Notes: generated by a model not told the origin, from the sequence alone. DNA of 64,000 nt from Hevea brasiliensis (GCF_030052815.1 NC_079510.1:30333823-30397822); one strand, 5' to 3'; shown: positions 25,973 to 39,469, counted from the stretch's first letter. Numbers and translations: made by a program.

Positions 25973-26230
25973 ACCTATTCATTATATGAAATATACATTT
26001 TTGATTTGTATTTTGATAGGTACAACAATGCACTTATTTTCCTTATACAGTAAATAATACATGAATGGTAACAAAAATATTTAATACACATATTAAATGG
26101 TATAAATAAACATTTTCATCCAATGCATTAATTAATAAGTCTGCATTACATAGTCAATGCAAAGATAGAAGTACAACATTGTTTACTACATCAATAAACC
26201 TATAAATATTAGTTACAACATTAGAAGTAA

Positions 26231-26770
26231 TTAGGTTAGTTTGACTATTTGATTTACAGGACATGATCTAAGTAGCTTGTCATAAAGATCTTTCTCCAAT
26301 GTGTAGTCGATTTTAGGTAACATGGGCTTTACCTGAGTATGTTTGTTACTATCACGCATTTTTATACCATTGGCCCGACACATTGTCCTTGTAGCAACCC
26401 AACTAGCATACTCTTTGAAAAATCCTTTAAGAAGTAGTAAATATGATGGGGTACGGTTAACTTTTAATTTTCGCCATACACAGTCAAATATACCCTTATC
26501 GTGGACACAACTAAAAGCTGACCTTAAAGCCAAATATCTAGGTTTATCTGTTAATAGCTCTCCTTCCCATAAGATTTATTGAATTAGCCCATTCACCCTT
26601 ATTATGCTTAACAATGCAGATTAGGTAATCTCCTGTAGTTGAGGGTGTTACTTCCATAGGTAGATTAATCAAATTCCTAATTAGACCATGTACCCTTGCC
26701 TACTATTGTTGACTGACAATCATTTTCAGAGTGTGCATTATACAAGCCATTATTTTATCTAAGACATAAA
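26231..26770 (-). pseudogene. Unrecognised coding-like remnant in the MULE
   Basis: Between the PMD gene and the transposase end the minus strand has a 100-residue open frame (26533-26231). It includes a basic, aromatic-rich stretch (CVWRKLKVNRTPSYLLLL) and ends CPVNQIVKLT. In-frame-like material continues upstream to about 26770 (PSTTGDYLICIVKHNKGEW). I do not recognise the family. It could be a third MULE-borne gene fragment, an upstream exon of the PMD gene, or chance. The stretches 25973-26230 and 26771-27147 show nothing else. Confidence 0.35.
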
Positions 26771-27178
26771 CAAAAGGGAGCATAAATAAATATATAAGAA
26801 AAATATCATAATGCAGTAATTATATTAAATAATGCAATAATTTGAGCTGATTACCATTATATTAAATAATGCTAGGAGTATAACGCATGGGAACATGGAA
26901 TGCTACCATTATCAATCGAAAACAAACACCTCAAAAGGCAATAAGTAATATTTATATGTACATATTATGAATATCTTACCATCAAAATATATAAAGATTA
27001 AGATAACATTGAAATGTACTTAACCTAACAACATGGGGCTAATAATACACATAAAATGAAAACATAATTATGAAAACAGTGTCTAACAATTTATGATAAT
27101 AATACAAAGTATTTGAAAACAGTGTGTCCTTGTTCACAACATAGCCTTCAATGGATTTTAGACGTATCCCCTCCTTTT

Positions 27179-27183
27179 TTATT
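27179..27183. other. Target-site duplication of Gypsy-C, left copy
   Basis: ttatt, repeated exactly at 39465-39469. Confidence 0.95.
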
Positions 27184-30100
27184 TGTAACACCCCCGTTTG
27201 CAAAGCCTGGTAGATTTCACTGTTCCGATGACCGGTGTCGGTCTGGACAATTAAGGGGATTAGAACCACACTTAAGACAACTAGAGAAGCCATAAACACA
27301 AATAATTAGTAATGTTCAATTAGTTAAATATAAATAAGAAAAACAGAACAGAAGAAGTTAAACGAGCCGAGAGTCACAAAGATGGGTCACCTTCTCGGGA
27401 ATGACTGCGAAGTCATTTTAAACTCAAATTTTGAACCGTAAAAAGTGACGCTGCGGTCCTTAGGACCCTTATGAACACAGTGGAAAAGAGAAAATCATGA
27501 AAAAGAACTGTTAAGCTACCAAATAATTAGGTCAGGAGCCGAAAGAAATATTGAATTAATTGCAAACCGTTGAATCAAGTAGGCAATTTGGTCAATTGAC
27601 CAGAGTCGACTCGACCTAATCACAAATAAAATCAGAGAAAAGAAAATTTTGGGATCAAGAATTAAATTAAAGAACTATTGAAGAATTAAAGAAAAAAGAA
27701 AAAGAATAAAAATGATACTTATTACATCATGATGATGACATCATATAAGATGTCAAAAATTAATTTTAATTTTCCAACCTTCTTTGACCAAGTCAATTAT
27801 GGGCATAAAAACAAAAATTGAAAAGCCAAATTTTATCTCTTCTTCTTCTTTTTTTTTTCTCTCTTTCCCGTAGCTCCTCATCCCTCCCCCTTTTCTCACT
27901 AAATCCTCCATGGCTACTTAATTTCAAGCTTTTAAAGTTTGAATCAACCCCATAAATTCCATAATTTTCCTAAATAAAACTTGTTCTTAGATCTTGGAAA
28001 GCCTATTGAGAAGGAAATTTGAAGGAAAATAAAAGGGAAATTGAAGCTTGGGGAAACTTCACAAGAGGTTAGTGACAAAATCTTCAAATTGTCTATTGAA
28101 TTTTTGTTTAAGTAATTGATATAAGTAAGAAAGTAACTTTAAATGGAAAGAAAACAATTATTGAAGGACTATATATGAGTTCAACCAGCTAGGGTTTATG
28201 TTTGAAATGGGTGATTTGATGCAAATTAGAAAGTAGTTAAGTGAGAATAAGTGAATGAGAACTAAATATGCATTTATAATTCAATAAATGAACTAAACAT
28301 GGAAGTTAGGGTTTTGCACTTAGGGTTTGTGAACCAAAAATGCAAGAAATGAGTAAATGGCATGTTTGACCTATTGTGAAGTGAAAAATGGTCAATTGTG
28401 ACCAAATGAGTTGTGTTTGAATTGTTGGAAGTGAAGCCAAATTCGGAGGTTGAATGGTCATGCTGCTGGCAGCGTGACCAAGCCAACTTTGAAGGACCAA
28501 AACAAAAATTTTACAAGTCCAATTGATATGCCACCAATTGGGGATGAAAATAGACATAAAATGACACAATTTTCATTAAGGAACCATGCCCAAAAACTGA
28601 CCAAAACCTAGTGAACCAATTGACCAAAGTTGGGCTGCCATTGCACAAACTGACCAAATGAACAGTATAACTCGAGCTAGGAATGTCAAAATGACCTGAG
28701 ATTTTACCAGTAATTAGATAAGATATAGGTCTAAAACTTTCATGAAGAATACTAACCCAAATTATGCCATTAACCTAATCAAATTATTGAGCAAAGTTGA
28801 GTTACTGAACCTGCAAAACTGCAGGATTGCCATTTGAACAGTAAGGTTTCAATGACTATAACTCTCTCTAGAAAACTCCGATTTAGGCGATTCTTAAACC
28901 GATGGAAACCTAAGACATAGTAGAACATTTCGTATGCAGGAAATTAGACCAAATTATGGACTTAACTTGATCAAATTATTGAATGAAGTTGGATAAAAAA
29001 TCTGCAAGAACCTAAATTGCAGCATGAACAGTGCACGTGAACAGTAATTGTATTTTGGCTATAACTTGAGCTAAAAAACTCCAATTGGGGTGATCCAAAA
29101 ATGAGAATACACTTAAGACAATAAGGAAAATTTTCTATGAAGGAAGTTTTGTCAAATTCAAACAGTAAAAGGGCCAATGGAATAGTGCAACTTGGAGCAC
29201 CAAAACTAAAAATTTGACAATTTGGCCAAAAGGATTTAAGCTTTGAGAAAATGAACAAAACCAACAAATTTAATGACCAAAATGTGGTATGTGGGTGAAG
29301 TTGGAGTTCCCATACCTATTAAGCCTTAGAAAGTCAACTATTTGACTTGAATAGTATAGTGAATAGTAACTCGAAACACAAAAATTTCGAGAACGTCGAA
29401 TTTAACACGTTAGAACTAGATAAATGTGAAGCTAAATTTATTTGGATTTGTGTTAAGTTCTAGTACTGAAACATTGTAAAATTGTGTGTTTCAGTTGAAA
29501 AGAATATCGGGAAGGAACCCGAGGAACCGAGTCGAGGCTAAGGGATGACTCGCTTGAGGTTTGTGCACAACATCTCCATGCTTTAAAATTCATTGATAAA
29601 GTGAACGAAATATGTATTTTACTTGTGCTTTGGAACTGTTGAAAGTTTATTTATGATGTTATTTATGATGTTTTGATTTAAACTGTGAAAGTTATTGTGT
29701 ATATTTGAAATAGCAATGTTTAGCAAATTGTTAAGATAAGTTTTGAAACCACAGTGTCATGACCATATATTTGAACACCTCACTAGCACGACTAGTGGGG
29801 GTAATTAGTTTCGAATTTTGATTCCTTCTCTGGAGAAGTGTTGAGGTGTGCCAGTAGAAGAGGATGTGAATGGATATCCATATATTTGAGCTAGCTAGCC
29901 TTGTGATGTGATTTCTCTTTAGCCTCTGGCTATTGAGATTCTATTTGTTTCGAATGGCATGATCTAACTGTGGGTTTTATGAAATGTGTTTTGATACTTT
30001 GAAATGAACTTGGTTTGCATTTAAAATCTCACAATGCATGATTTGTACTTAATTCTCATGTTCAGCCAAATTTTTTAATAAATGTGATTTAAGTTTTGCA

Positions 30101-30883
30101 TAAAGATTATTTTAGTATGTTGTGCACCACTGAGTCCTAGTACTCAGCGATAGCTTGTATTGTTGTCGCAAATTTAGAGACTAGAGGAGCAGCAGACTGA
30201 GCTGCTGAAGATTGAGGATCAGTCAGCTTAAAGTCTTTGGGTATAATTTATACCCTAACTGTAAATATTTCTTTTGATGTATATATTGCACATAAATGTA
30301 TGGACATGTAAAAATGGGTCTTGAGCAGTTTGTATAAAAATTATATAAAGTTGTAATATATATTGTAGTTTGAAATTCTCTTAATGTAAATTTTGTAATG
30401 TTGTATCTAAATTGTTTTGTTTCTAGTGAAATATGAATGGAACTATTTTATTTAATTTGAATGAAATGGATTGCTAGTATTTTGATGATCATTGAATAGT
30501 GGATTTGAAATTTGAAAGTTGATAAATGTGTCGAGAAATTGATTGAGATTGAGTATGAAATTGAAGCAGTTATTGAGAAAAATTTTTAGAAGTGCTTTTT
30601 ACAGGTATTTGAAGAACTGTTTTCTCAAAATACCGAGAGAACTCTGTCAAAATTTTTATAAAATTTGCGAAAAAATAAAATGGGCGAAAAATTTTCAACT
30701 AGCTTTCTACTTAATTACATGTTTTAAATACTTATTAGAAATGCTCACCACTTATCAAAAGTAAGAAAATTGTTTTAAAATCCCTTGTAGGGTACTTAAT
30801 GAGTTATCGGTAGGCGAAGTGCGGTAGTTCATTAGGTATTCTACTGGATCATATTATGCCTTACAGAGGGGTAAGGTGTGATA
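27184..30883 (+). repeat. 5' LTR of Gypsy-C
   Basis: 3700 bp, starts tgtaacaccc and ends gtgtgata where the other LTR has gtgtgaca, so its terminal CA has mutated to TA. It matches 35732-39464 closely except for a few concentrated patches of difference (about 27530-27620 and 30155-30260) and small deletions near 28640-28680. Confidence 0.95.
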
Positions 30884-30891
30884 TGTTTTAG

Positions 30892-30903
30892 TGGTATCAG
30901 AGC
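30892..30903 (+). other. Primer-binding site of Gypsy-C (initiator Met tRNA)
   Basis: TGGTATCAGAGC, 8 bases after the 5' LTR end. Confidence 0.95.
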
Positions 30904-31069
30904 AAGTTTTTGAAGTATGTTTTAACATATAAATTTGTATCTTTCTTGTTAAGTACAACTGCTCAATGTCCATAATTGTTACATACAGTGCATTATATCA
31001 TGAATATGAACTAACGGAGGGAAATCTCCATGTGTTACTTGTTCAAGAGATACCCTACTCCAGACTGTT

Positions 31070-32296
31070 ATGGAAGAAGGGGATCGCTCAGTTGAGTAGT
31101 CTGTTGAAGCTGAGGCACAAGGGGAAGCCCCAGCTTTACCGAATGTTAGTGGGTCAGCAGCACCAGCCCCACAAATGCCGCAGATTCCTCGCATTCGCCG
31201 CATGAGATGGTCGCGATGTTTCAACAAATGGTCAGTATGCCTGTTCAAGCTCCACCCCAACCACCTGTGGCACAACCACTGCCTCCAGCCAGACAATATG
31301 ATAAATTACTGAAGTATAGGGTTGCATAATTTAAGGGTACAGTGGACCCTTTAGAGGCAGAGCAATGGCTTGAAAGAATGGACAGAGTATTTAAGAAGTT
31401 ACATTGCCAAGATGAACTGAAATTTGAGTACTCTGTGTCGCTACTGCAAGAGGATGCGTATGATTGGTGGAAGACCATCCCCACGGCTTTGAACCACGAT
31501 CTTGACACAGGATGACTTCATCAGAGAATTCAGACAGAAATACATCCCAGATGCATATGTTGACCAGAAACTGCAAGAACTTTTGAGTCTGAAACAAGGA
31601 AACCGATCGGTGGCAGAGTATGAGAGGGAGTTCTCCCGCCTGAGTCACTATGCGGGGAGTCTCCTTACTACCAGCAAGGCAAGGTGCAAGAGATTTGAGA
31701 CGAGTTTGAAGCCCAGCATAAGGATGCAAGTTGTGGGATTTCGACACAGCAACTTCTCAGAGCTTATGTCTCAAGCCCTTGAACTAGAGAGAATTGAATC
31801 AGAAGCAACCCCAGTGAAAGAAAAATCAGAAAAAGCTGAGAAATCAGAAAAAGATAAGGGGGAAAAATCAGTTGAACAGAGTTCTGGTGCTACCTCTGGA
31901 AAGAAAAAGAAGAAATTTAGAGGACCCAGCAGGGGTCGAGGTGGAAGATTTGGTAGGGGCAGATTTTCTGGACAGAGACCCCCTAGGTCTGGTCAGTAGT
32001 CGAGCTGGGGTTCACATTCTGCCCGCCTCTGTGAGACTTGTGGCAAGATTCATGGGGGGGAGTGTTATTGGGCCACTGGAGCCTGCTTTAACTGCGGAGG
32101 CAAGGGTTATTTAGCAAAAGACTGCACTAGTGCTCCGTCTTCGAGATTTGGTCCAGCTCCTACTCGCCGAGGATCTATTGAGTCCCGCTCCCGAGGTTCA
32201 CAACAATTGGCGAGGAAGAGGCAGAGGTAGAGGCACCGCTTGAGCAGGCACGATTGGTCGGGCCAGACAAGGAAGTGCTTCAACCAGAATCTACAC
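31070..32296 (+). pseudogene. Gypsy-C gag
   Basis: A plausible start is the ATG at 31070 (MEEGDRSVE, then an in-frame stop). The gag domain follows with VDPLEAEQWLERMD, LLQEDAYDWW and, after a frameshift near 31490, DDFIREFRQKYIPDAYVDQK and AEYEREFSRLSHYA. The longest intact piece is 31502-31999, which ends in a Lys/Glu-rich and then Arg/Gly-rich basic tail. After a stop at 31999 come two zinc knuckles (CETCGKIHGGEC and CFNCGGKGYLAKDC, about 32030-32130). The second has Tyr where His is expected. It codes for a capsid/nucleocapsid, disabled by frameshift and stops. Confidence 0.9.
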
Positions 32297-32297
32297 A

Positions 32298-34140
32298 ATG
32301 AGACAGCGAGAAGAGGCTGAGACTTTCGATGTGGTAGCTGGTACATTCTCTATCTCTGATCAAGATGTATTTGTGTTGTTTGATCCGGGTTCAACCCATT
32401 CATATGTTAGTGCTAGCATAGTCAGTTCACTTGCTCTTCCATGTGTGCAAATGGGTTTTGAAGTGCTAGTAACTAGTCCGTTAGGACAAGAAGTCCGGGT
32501 CAATAGAATCTATAGAGACTGTCCTTTGGTGATCCAAGGACATGTTTTCCTGTCAGACTTGATTGAAATGGCCTTCAGAGAGTATGATATTATCTTGGGC
32601 ATGGATTGGTTAGCCAGGCATCATGCTATGATTGACTGTAGACTGAAGACAGTCACTTTTGGTCTCCCTTTGTACGGTGATGTGGTAATACACGGGGAGA
32701 GGCATTTACTGCCATCAAACATCATTTCGGCTGCACTAGCCAGAAGAATGATCAGAAAGGGATGTGAAGCATATTTGGCACATGTGATAGACACCCAAGT
32801 GGGGAGTCCAGCACTAAGGGACATCCCTACTGTATGTGATTTTCCGAATGTGTTTCCTGATGAATTGCCAGGATTACCTCCAGAAAGAGAGGTGCAGTTT
32901 GAAATTGATGTTATGCCTGGTGTGGACCCAATCTCCATAACACCATATAGAATGGCACCTGCAGAATTGAAAAAGTTGAAAGTGCAGTTGCAGAAGTTGC
33001 TTGACAAAGGCTTTATCCGCTCTAGTGTGTCACCTTGGGGAGCGCCAGTGTTGTTTGTAAACAAGAAGGATGGCACTCTCCGGTTATGCATTGACTATCG
33101 GTAGTTGAATAAGGTGACAATAAAGAACAGATATCCATTGCCCCGTATTGATGACTTGTTTGATCAGTTGAGGGGTGCAGCTGTGTTCTCCAAAATTGAC
33201 CTGAGATCAGGTTATTATCAGCTGAAAGTACAAGAGCAGAGTATTCCTAAAACTACTTTCAGAACCTGCTATGGCCATTATGAATTCCTAGTCATGCCAT
33301 TCGGGTTAACTAATGCTCATCGCTTATGGATCCGATGAACACTATCTTCGCACCATACCTCACCGATTTGTTGTGGTATTCATAGATGATATATTGGTCT
33401 ATTCGAGGAATGCAGAAGAGCTTGGTAGACATCTGTGGATTGTATTGCAAACTTTGAGGGAGAAACAGCTATATGCCAAATTGTCGAAGTGTGAATTTTG
33501 GCTGAAGGAAATATCTTTCTTGGGGCATGTAGTATCAGAAGAGGGCATCAAGGTAGATCCAAGTAAGATTGAAGTCATTGGAGGCCACCTGAAATGTCAC
33601 GTAAATTCGTAGTTTTCTGGTTTAGCCGATACTACCGTAGATTTGTGAAGGGATTCTCCATGTTGGCATCTCCATTGACCAAGCTGCTTAGAAAAGATGT
33701 AAAATTTCAGTGGACGGACAAATGCCAGCAAAGTTTTGATGAATTGAAGAGATGTTTGGTGAAGCTCAGTCGACTTTACCTACACGGGTAAAGAATATAC
33801 GATTCTGATGATGCTTCTCACAATGGGTTAGGCTGTGTATTGATGCAAGATCGAAATGTCATTGCCTATGCATCACGCCAGCTAAAATCGCATGAGAGGA
33901 ATTATCCAACACATGATTTGGAGCTTGCAGCTATTGTGTTTGCTCTTAAAATCTGGAGACACTATTTGTATGGGGAAAAGTGTTACATCTATACAGATCA
34001 TAAGAGTTTGAAGTATTTGGGCACCCAGAAAGAGTTGAATTTGAGGCAGAGGAGATGGTTAGAATTGATAAAAGACTATAATTGTTTGATAGACTATCAG
34101 CCAGGGAAAGCTAATTTTGTGGCTGACGCCTTAAGTCGCA
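32298..34140 (+). pseudogene. Gypsy-C protease, reverse transcriptase and RNase H
   Basis: The first open piece (32298-33104) contains a retropepsin with [12 protein letters not shown] (Pro at the position usually Ser/Thr in D-S/T-G, as in many plant gypsy copies) and [16 protein letters not shown]. The RT start follows ([23 protein letters not shown]). A stop (tag at 33102-33104) replaces the usual Gln of YRQLNK. RT resumes at 33105 ([31 protein letters not shown]). It frameshifts near 33320 and shows the catalytic FIDDILVYS at about 33379-33405. RNase H is at 33840-34140 ([34 protein letters not shown]). At least four lesions separate the pieces. Confidence 0.94.
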
Positions 34141-35685
34141 AGACTATGGCAAGTCTGCAGGTTACTCCTTTGTCTTTGGTACATGAGTTGAGATCATTGC
34201 ATGCCAGCTTAGAGATTAATGATGATGGGCAGACAGCAGTTGCATGGCATGTACAGCCAGTATTGATTGATCAGATTAGAATGGTCGCCGTAATGATCGA
34301 AGTATCGGTCGTTGGAAGAAGTCAGGCAGGGCAAGAAACCAGAATTCTCAATCAGAGATGATGGTCTACTGCTACACCAGGGCAGAATATGTGTTCCTAA
34401 TGATGTTGAATTGAGGAAGATCATTTTGAAGGGAGCACATGAGTCTCCTTTTGCCATGCACCCTGGTGGCACAAAAATGTTTAGAGGGCTAAAGGAGCAT
34501 TACTGGTGGATGGGTATGAAAAGAGATGTGACAGAGTTTGTATCCAAATGCCTAACTTGTCAGCAAGTGAAAGCAGAGCATCAAGTACCTACTGGGTTGT
34601 TACATCCACTACCAGTACCAGAGTGGAAATGGGAGAGAATAACGATGGATTTTGTAATGGGACTTCCGAGGACACAGAAGAGTCATGATGCAGTTTGGGT
34701 CATTGTTCACAGACTGACTAAATCTACTCATTTTCTGCCAGTTCGGATGGACTACAGTTTAGAAAGATTGGCCAAGTTATACATCGATGAGATTGTGAGA
34801 CTGCATGGAGTGCCAGTATCCATCGTGTCAGACAGAGATCCTAGGTTCACTTCTAGATTCTGGGGTAGTCTTTAGAGAGCCCTAGGAACTAGATTGAACT
34901 TCGATCGTGATTCCATCCACGCATGAGGCCAGTCTGAGAGGGTAATTCAGATCTTGGAGGATATGCTATGGGCTTGTGTGATTGAGTTTGAAGGCAGTTG
35001 GGATACACACTTGCCTTTGATTGAGTTTGCTTACAACAACAGCTACCAATCAAGCATTGGGATGCCTCCATATGAAGCTTTGTATGGTAGAAAATATAGA
35101 ACCCCATTGTGTTGGGATGACGTGGGTGAAAGAAAGATGATTGGACCCGAAATTGTTCAACAAACTGAAGAGAAAATTAGGGTGATCAGAGACCGACTTA
35201 AGACTGCATCAAACCGTCAGAAGTCCTACATTGATTTGAAAAGAAGGGATATTGAGTATGCAGTGGGTGAGAAAGTATTCCTCAAGGTTTCTCCTTGGAA
35301 GAGAATTATGAGATTCGGCAGAAAGGGGAAACTAAGTCCTCATTTCATTGGGCCATATGAGGTTCTGGAAAGAGTGGGTCCTTTGGCTTAACGTTTGGCA
35401 CTACCTCCAGAGTTAGAAAAGATACATAATGTCTTCCATGTGTCTATGTTGAGGAGGTATCGATCAGACCCATCTCATGTACTACCAGTAGAGGAAATTG
35501 AAGTAAATCCAGACCTCACATATGAAGAAGAACCCATAGAGATTTTGGCTTATGAGGTGAAGCAGTTACGGAACAAACAGATACCATTGGTAAAAGTGTT
35601 GTGGAACCATCATTCGGGCCAGGAGGCTACTTGGGAACGAGAAGAGGACATGAGGAGACAGCACCCACAGCTGTTCAGAGATTGA
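34141..35685 (+). pseudogene. Gypsy-C integrase and chromodomain
   Basis: Integrase with a zinc-binding N-terminus ([11 protein letters not shown] to [12 protein letters not shown], 34436-34590). The catalytic core has [10 protein letters not shown] (first Asp), VSDRDPRF (second Asp) and GQSERVIQ (Glu). A stop (34873-34875) and local sequence loss fall between the second Asp and the Glu. After that 34954-35391 is open (YNNSYQSSIGMPPYEALYG, FIGPYEVLE). A stop after GPLA at 35389-35391 stands where Gypsy-A has Tyr. The C-terminal chromodomain-like tail (EATWEREEDMR, HPQLFRD) ends at 35685. In this clade the tail is thought to guide integration to chromatin. Confidence 0.94.
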
Positions 35686-35718
35686 TACCAGGTAAAATTT
35701 TGAGACGAAATTTATTTA

Positions 35719-35731
35719 AGGGGGGGAGAAT
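35719..35731 (+). other. Polypurine tract of Gypsy-C
   Basis: aaggggggggagaat-type purine run directly before the 3' LTR at 35732. Confidence 0.9.
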
Positions 35732-38700
35732 TGTAACACCCCCCGTTTGCAAAGCCTGGTAGATTTCACTGTTCCGATGACCGGTGTCGGTCTGGACAAT
35801 TAAGGGGATTAGAACCACACTTAAGACAACTAGAGAAGCCATAAACACAAATAATTAGTAATGTTCAATTAGTTAAATATAAATAAGAAAAACAGAACAG
35901 AAGAAGTTAAACGAGCCGAGAGTCACAAAGATGGGTCACCTTCTCGGGAATGACTGCGAAGTCATTTTAAACTCAAATTTTGAACCGTAAAAAGTGACGC
36001 TGCGGTCCTTAGGACCCTTATGAACACAGTGGAAAAGAGAAAATCACGAAAAAGAACTGTTAAGCCAGTCAAATAATTAGGTCAGGGAACCGGAAGAAAT
36101 ATTAAATTAATTGCAAACCGGGTTGAACTGGCGAGAGTCAATTTGGTCAATTGACCCCGAGAGCTGACTCCTGACCTAAATGTCAAATAAAATCAGAGAA
36201 AAGAAAATTTTGGGATTAAAAATTAAATTAAAGAACTATTGAAGAATTAAAGAAAAAAGAAAAAGAATAAAAATGATACTTATTACATCATGATGATGAC
36301 ATCATATAAGATGTCAAAAATTAATTTTAATTTTCCAACCTTTTTTGACCAAGTCAATTATGGGCATAAAAACAAAAATTGAAAAGCCAAATTTTATCTC
36401 TTCTTCTTCTTTTTTTTTTCTCTCTTTCCCGTAGCTCCTCATCCCTCTCCCTTTTCTCACTAAATCCTCCATGGCTACTTAATTTCAAGCTTTTAAAGCT
36501 TGAATCAAACCCATAAATCCCATAATTTTCCTAAATAAAACTTGTTCTTAGATCTTGGCAAGCCTATTGAGAAGGAAATTTGAAGGAAAATAAAAGGGAA
36601 ATTGAAGCTTGGGAAAACTTCACAAGAGGTTAGTGACAAATTCTTCAAATTGTCTATTAAATTTTTGTTTAAGTAATTCATATAAGTTAGAAAGTAACTT
36701 TAAATGGAAAGAAAAAAATTATTGAGGGACTATATATGAGTTCAACCAGCTAGGGTTTATGTTTGAAATGGGTGATTTGATGCAAATTAGAAAGTAGTTA
36801 AGTGAGAATAAGTGAATGAGAACTAAATATGCATTCATAATTCAATAAATGAACTAAACATGGAAGTTAGGGTTTTGCACTTAGGGTTTGTGAACCAAAA
36901 ATGCAAGAAATGAGTAAATGGCATGTTTGACCTATTGTGAAGTGAAAAATGGTCAATTGTGACCAAATGAGTTGTGTTTGAATTGTTGGAAGTGAAGCCA
37001 AATTCGGAGGTTGAATGGTCATGCTGCTGGCAGCATGACCAAGCCAATTTTGAAGGAGCAAAACGGAAATTTTACAAGTCCAATTGATATGCCACCAATT
37101 GGGGATGAAAATAGACATAAAATGACACAATTTTCATTAAGGAACTATGCCCAAAAACTGACCAAAACCTAGTGAACCAATTGACCAAAGTTGGATAAGT
37201 GCAGGCTGCCACTGCACAAACTGACCAAATGAACAGTATTTGTTCATTTGGTCATAACTCGAGCTACGAAGGTCAAAATGACCTGAAATTTTACTAGTAA
37301 TTAGATAAGATATAGGTCTAAAACTTTCATGAAGAATACCAACCCAAATTATGCCATTAACCTAATCAAATTATTGAGCAAAGTTGAGTTACTGAACCTG
37401 CAAAACTGCAAGATTGCCATTTGAACAGTAAGGTTTCAATGGCTATAACTCTCTCTAGAAAACTCCGATTTAGGCGATTCTTGAACCGATGGAAACCTAA
37501 GACATAGTAGAACATTTCTTATGAAGGAAATTAGACCAAATTATGGACTTAACTTGATCAAATTATTGAATGAAGTTGGATCAAAAATCTGCCAGAACCT
37601 AAATTGCAGCATGAACAGTACACGTGAACAGTAATTGTATTTTGGCTATAACTTGAGCTACAAAACTCCAATTGGGGTGATCCAAAAATGAGAATACACT
37701 TAAGACAATAAGGAACATTTTCTATGAAGGAAGTTTTGTCAAATTCTAACAGTAAAAGGGCCAATGGAACAGTGCAACTTGGAGCACCAAAACTAAAAAT
37801 TTCACAATTTGGCCAAAAGGATTTAAGCTTTGAGAAAATGACCAAAACCAATAAATTTAATGACCAAAATGTGGTATGTGGGTGAAGTTGGAGTTCTCAT
37901 ACCTATTAAGGCTTAGAAAGTCAATTATTTGACTTGAATAGTATAGTGAATAGTAACCCGAAACACAAAAATTTCAAGAACGTCGAATTTAACACGTTAG
38001 AACTAGGTAAATGTGAAGCTAAATTTATTTGGATTTGTGTTAAGTTCTAGTACTGAAACATTGTAAAATTGTGTGTTTCAGTTGAAAAGAATATCGGGAA
38101 GGAACCCGAGGAACCGAGTCGAGGCTAAGGGACGACTCGCTTGAGGTTTGTGCACAACATCTCCATGCTTTAAAATTCATTGATAAAGTGAACGAAATAT
38201 GTATTTTACTTGTGCTTTGAAACTGTTGAAAGTTTATTTGTGACGTTATTTATGATGTCTTGATTTAAACTGTGAAAGTTATTGTGTATATTTGAAATAG
38301 CAATGTTTAGCAAATTGTTAAGATAAGTTTTGAAACCACAGTGTCATGACCATATATTTGAACACCTCACTAGCACGACTAGTGGGGGTAATTAGTTTCG
38401 AATTTTGATTCCTTCTCTGGAGAAGTGTTGAGGTGTGCCAGTAGAAGAGGATGTGAATGGATATCCATATATTTGAGCTAGCTAGCCTTGTGATGTGATT
38501 TCTCTTTAGCCTCTGGCTATTGAGATTCTATTTGTTTTGAATGGCATGATCTAACTGTGGATTTTATGAAATGAGTTTTGATACTTTGAAATGAACTTAG
38601 TTTGTATTTAAAATCTCACAATGCATGATTTGTACTTAATTCTCATGTTTAGCCAAATTTTTTAATAAATGTGATTTAAGTTTTGCATAAAGATTATTTT

Positions 38701-39464
38701 AGTATGTTGTGCACCACTGAGTCCTAGTACTCAGCGATAGCTTTATTCATTGTCGCAGATTTAGAGACTAGAGGAGCAAGAGATCGAGTCAAGATTGAGG
38801 ATCATTCACTTAAAGTCTTCTGTATAATTTATACCCTAATCAGAAATATTTCTTTTGATGTATATATTGCACATAAATGTATGGACATGTAAAAATGGGT
38901 CTTGAGCAGTTTGTATAAAAATTGTATAAAGTTGTAATATATATTGTAGTTTGAAATTCTCTTAATGTAAATTTTGTAATGTTGTATCTAAATTGTTTTG
39001 TTTCTAGTGAAATATGAATGGAACTATTTTATTTAATTTGAATGAAATGGATTGCTAGTATTTTGATGATCATTGAATAGTGGATTTGAAATTTGAAAGT
39101 TGATAAATGTGTCGAGAAATTGATTGAGATTGAGTATGAAATTGAAGCAGTTGTTGAGAAAAAATTTTAGAAGTGCTTTTTACAGGTATTTGAAGAATTG
39201 TTTTCTCAAAATACCGAGAGAACTCTGTCAAAATTTTTATAAAATTTGCGGAAAAATAAAATGGGCTAAAAATTTCCAACTAGCTTTCTACTTAATTACA
39301 TGTTTTAAATACTTATTAGAAATGCTCACCACTTATCAAAAGTAAGAAAATTATTTTAAAATCCCTTGTAGGGTACTTAATGAGTTATCGGTAGGCGAAG
39401 TGCGGTAGTTCATTAGGTATTCTACGGGATCATGTTATGCCTTACAGAGGGGTAAGGTGTGACA
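35732..39464 (+). repeat. 3' LTR of Gypsy-C
   Basis: 3733 bp with TG...CA ends. Open frames within it on either strand recur in the 5' LTR and in the LTR at 60504-64000, and are not genes. Confidence 0.96.
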
Positions 39465-39469
39465 TTATT
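39465..39469. other. Target-site duplication of Gypsy-C, right copy
   Basis: ttatt, as at 27179-27183. Excising Gypsy-C and one copy leaves the transposase frame open to a TGA at 27148-27150. Confidence 0.93.

Larger units (their letters stand above)
27184..39464 (+). mobile_element. Gypsy-C: complete Ty3/gypsy chromovirus (Tekay/Del-like), 12.3 kb
   Basis: Full-length + strand element with 3.7 kb LTRs, initiator-Met PBS, gag-pol with chromodomain-type tail, G-rich polypurine tract and TSD ttatt. The LTRs are visibly more alike than those of Gypsy-A, so it is the youngest complete element here. That agrees with its position as the innermost insertion, inside the transposase gene of the MULE. 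Frameshifts in gag, RT and pol make it non-autonomous as read. Confidence 0.96.

Noticed and set aside
31245..31747. Minus-strand frames over the Gypsy-C gag
   Set aside because: They are antisense shadows of gag, which has clear domain motifs on the + strand.
27039..39345. Many 60-105 residue open frames on both strands inside the Gypsy-C LTRs (for example 28971-29267 and 37558-37851 minus)
   Set aside because: They recur in paired LTRs and in the LTR at 60504-64000, shift or break between copies, and have no protein family features.
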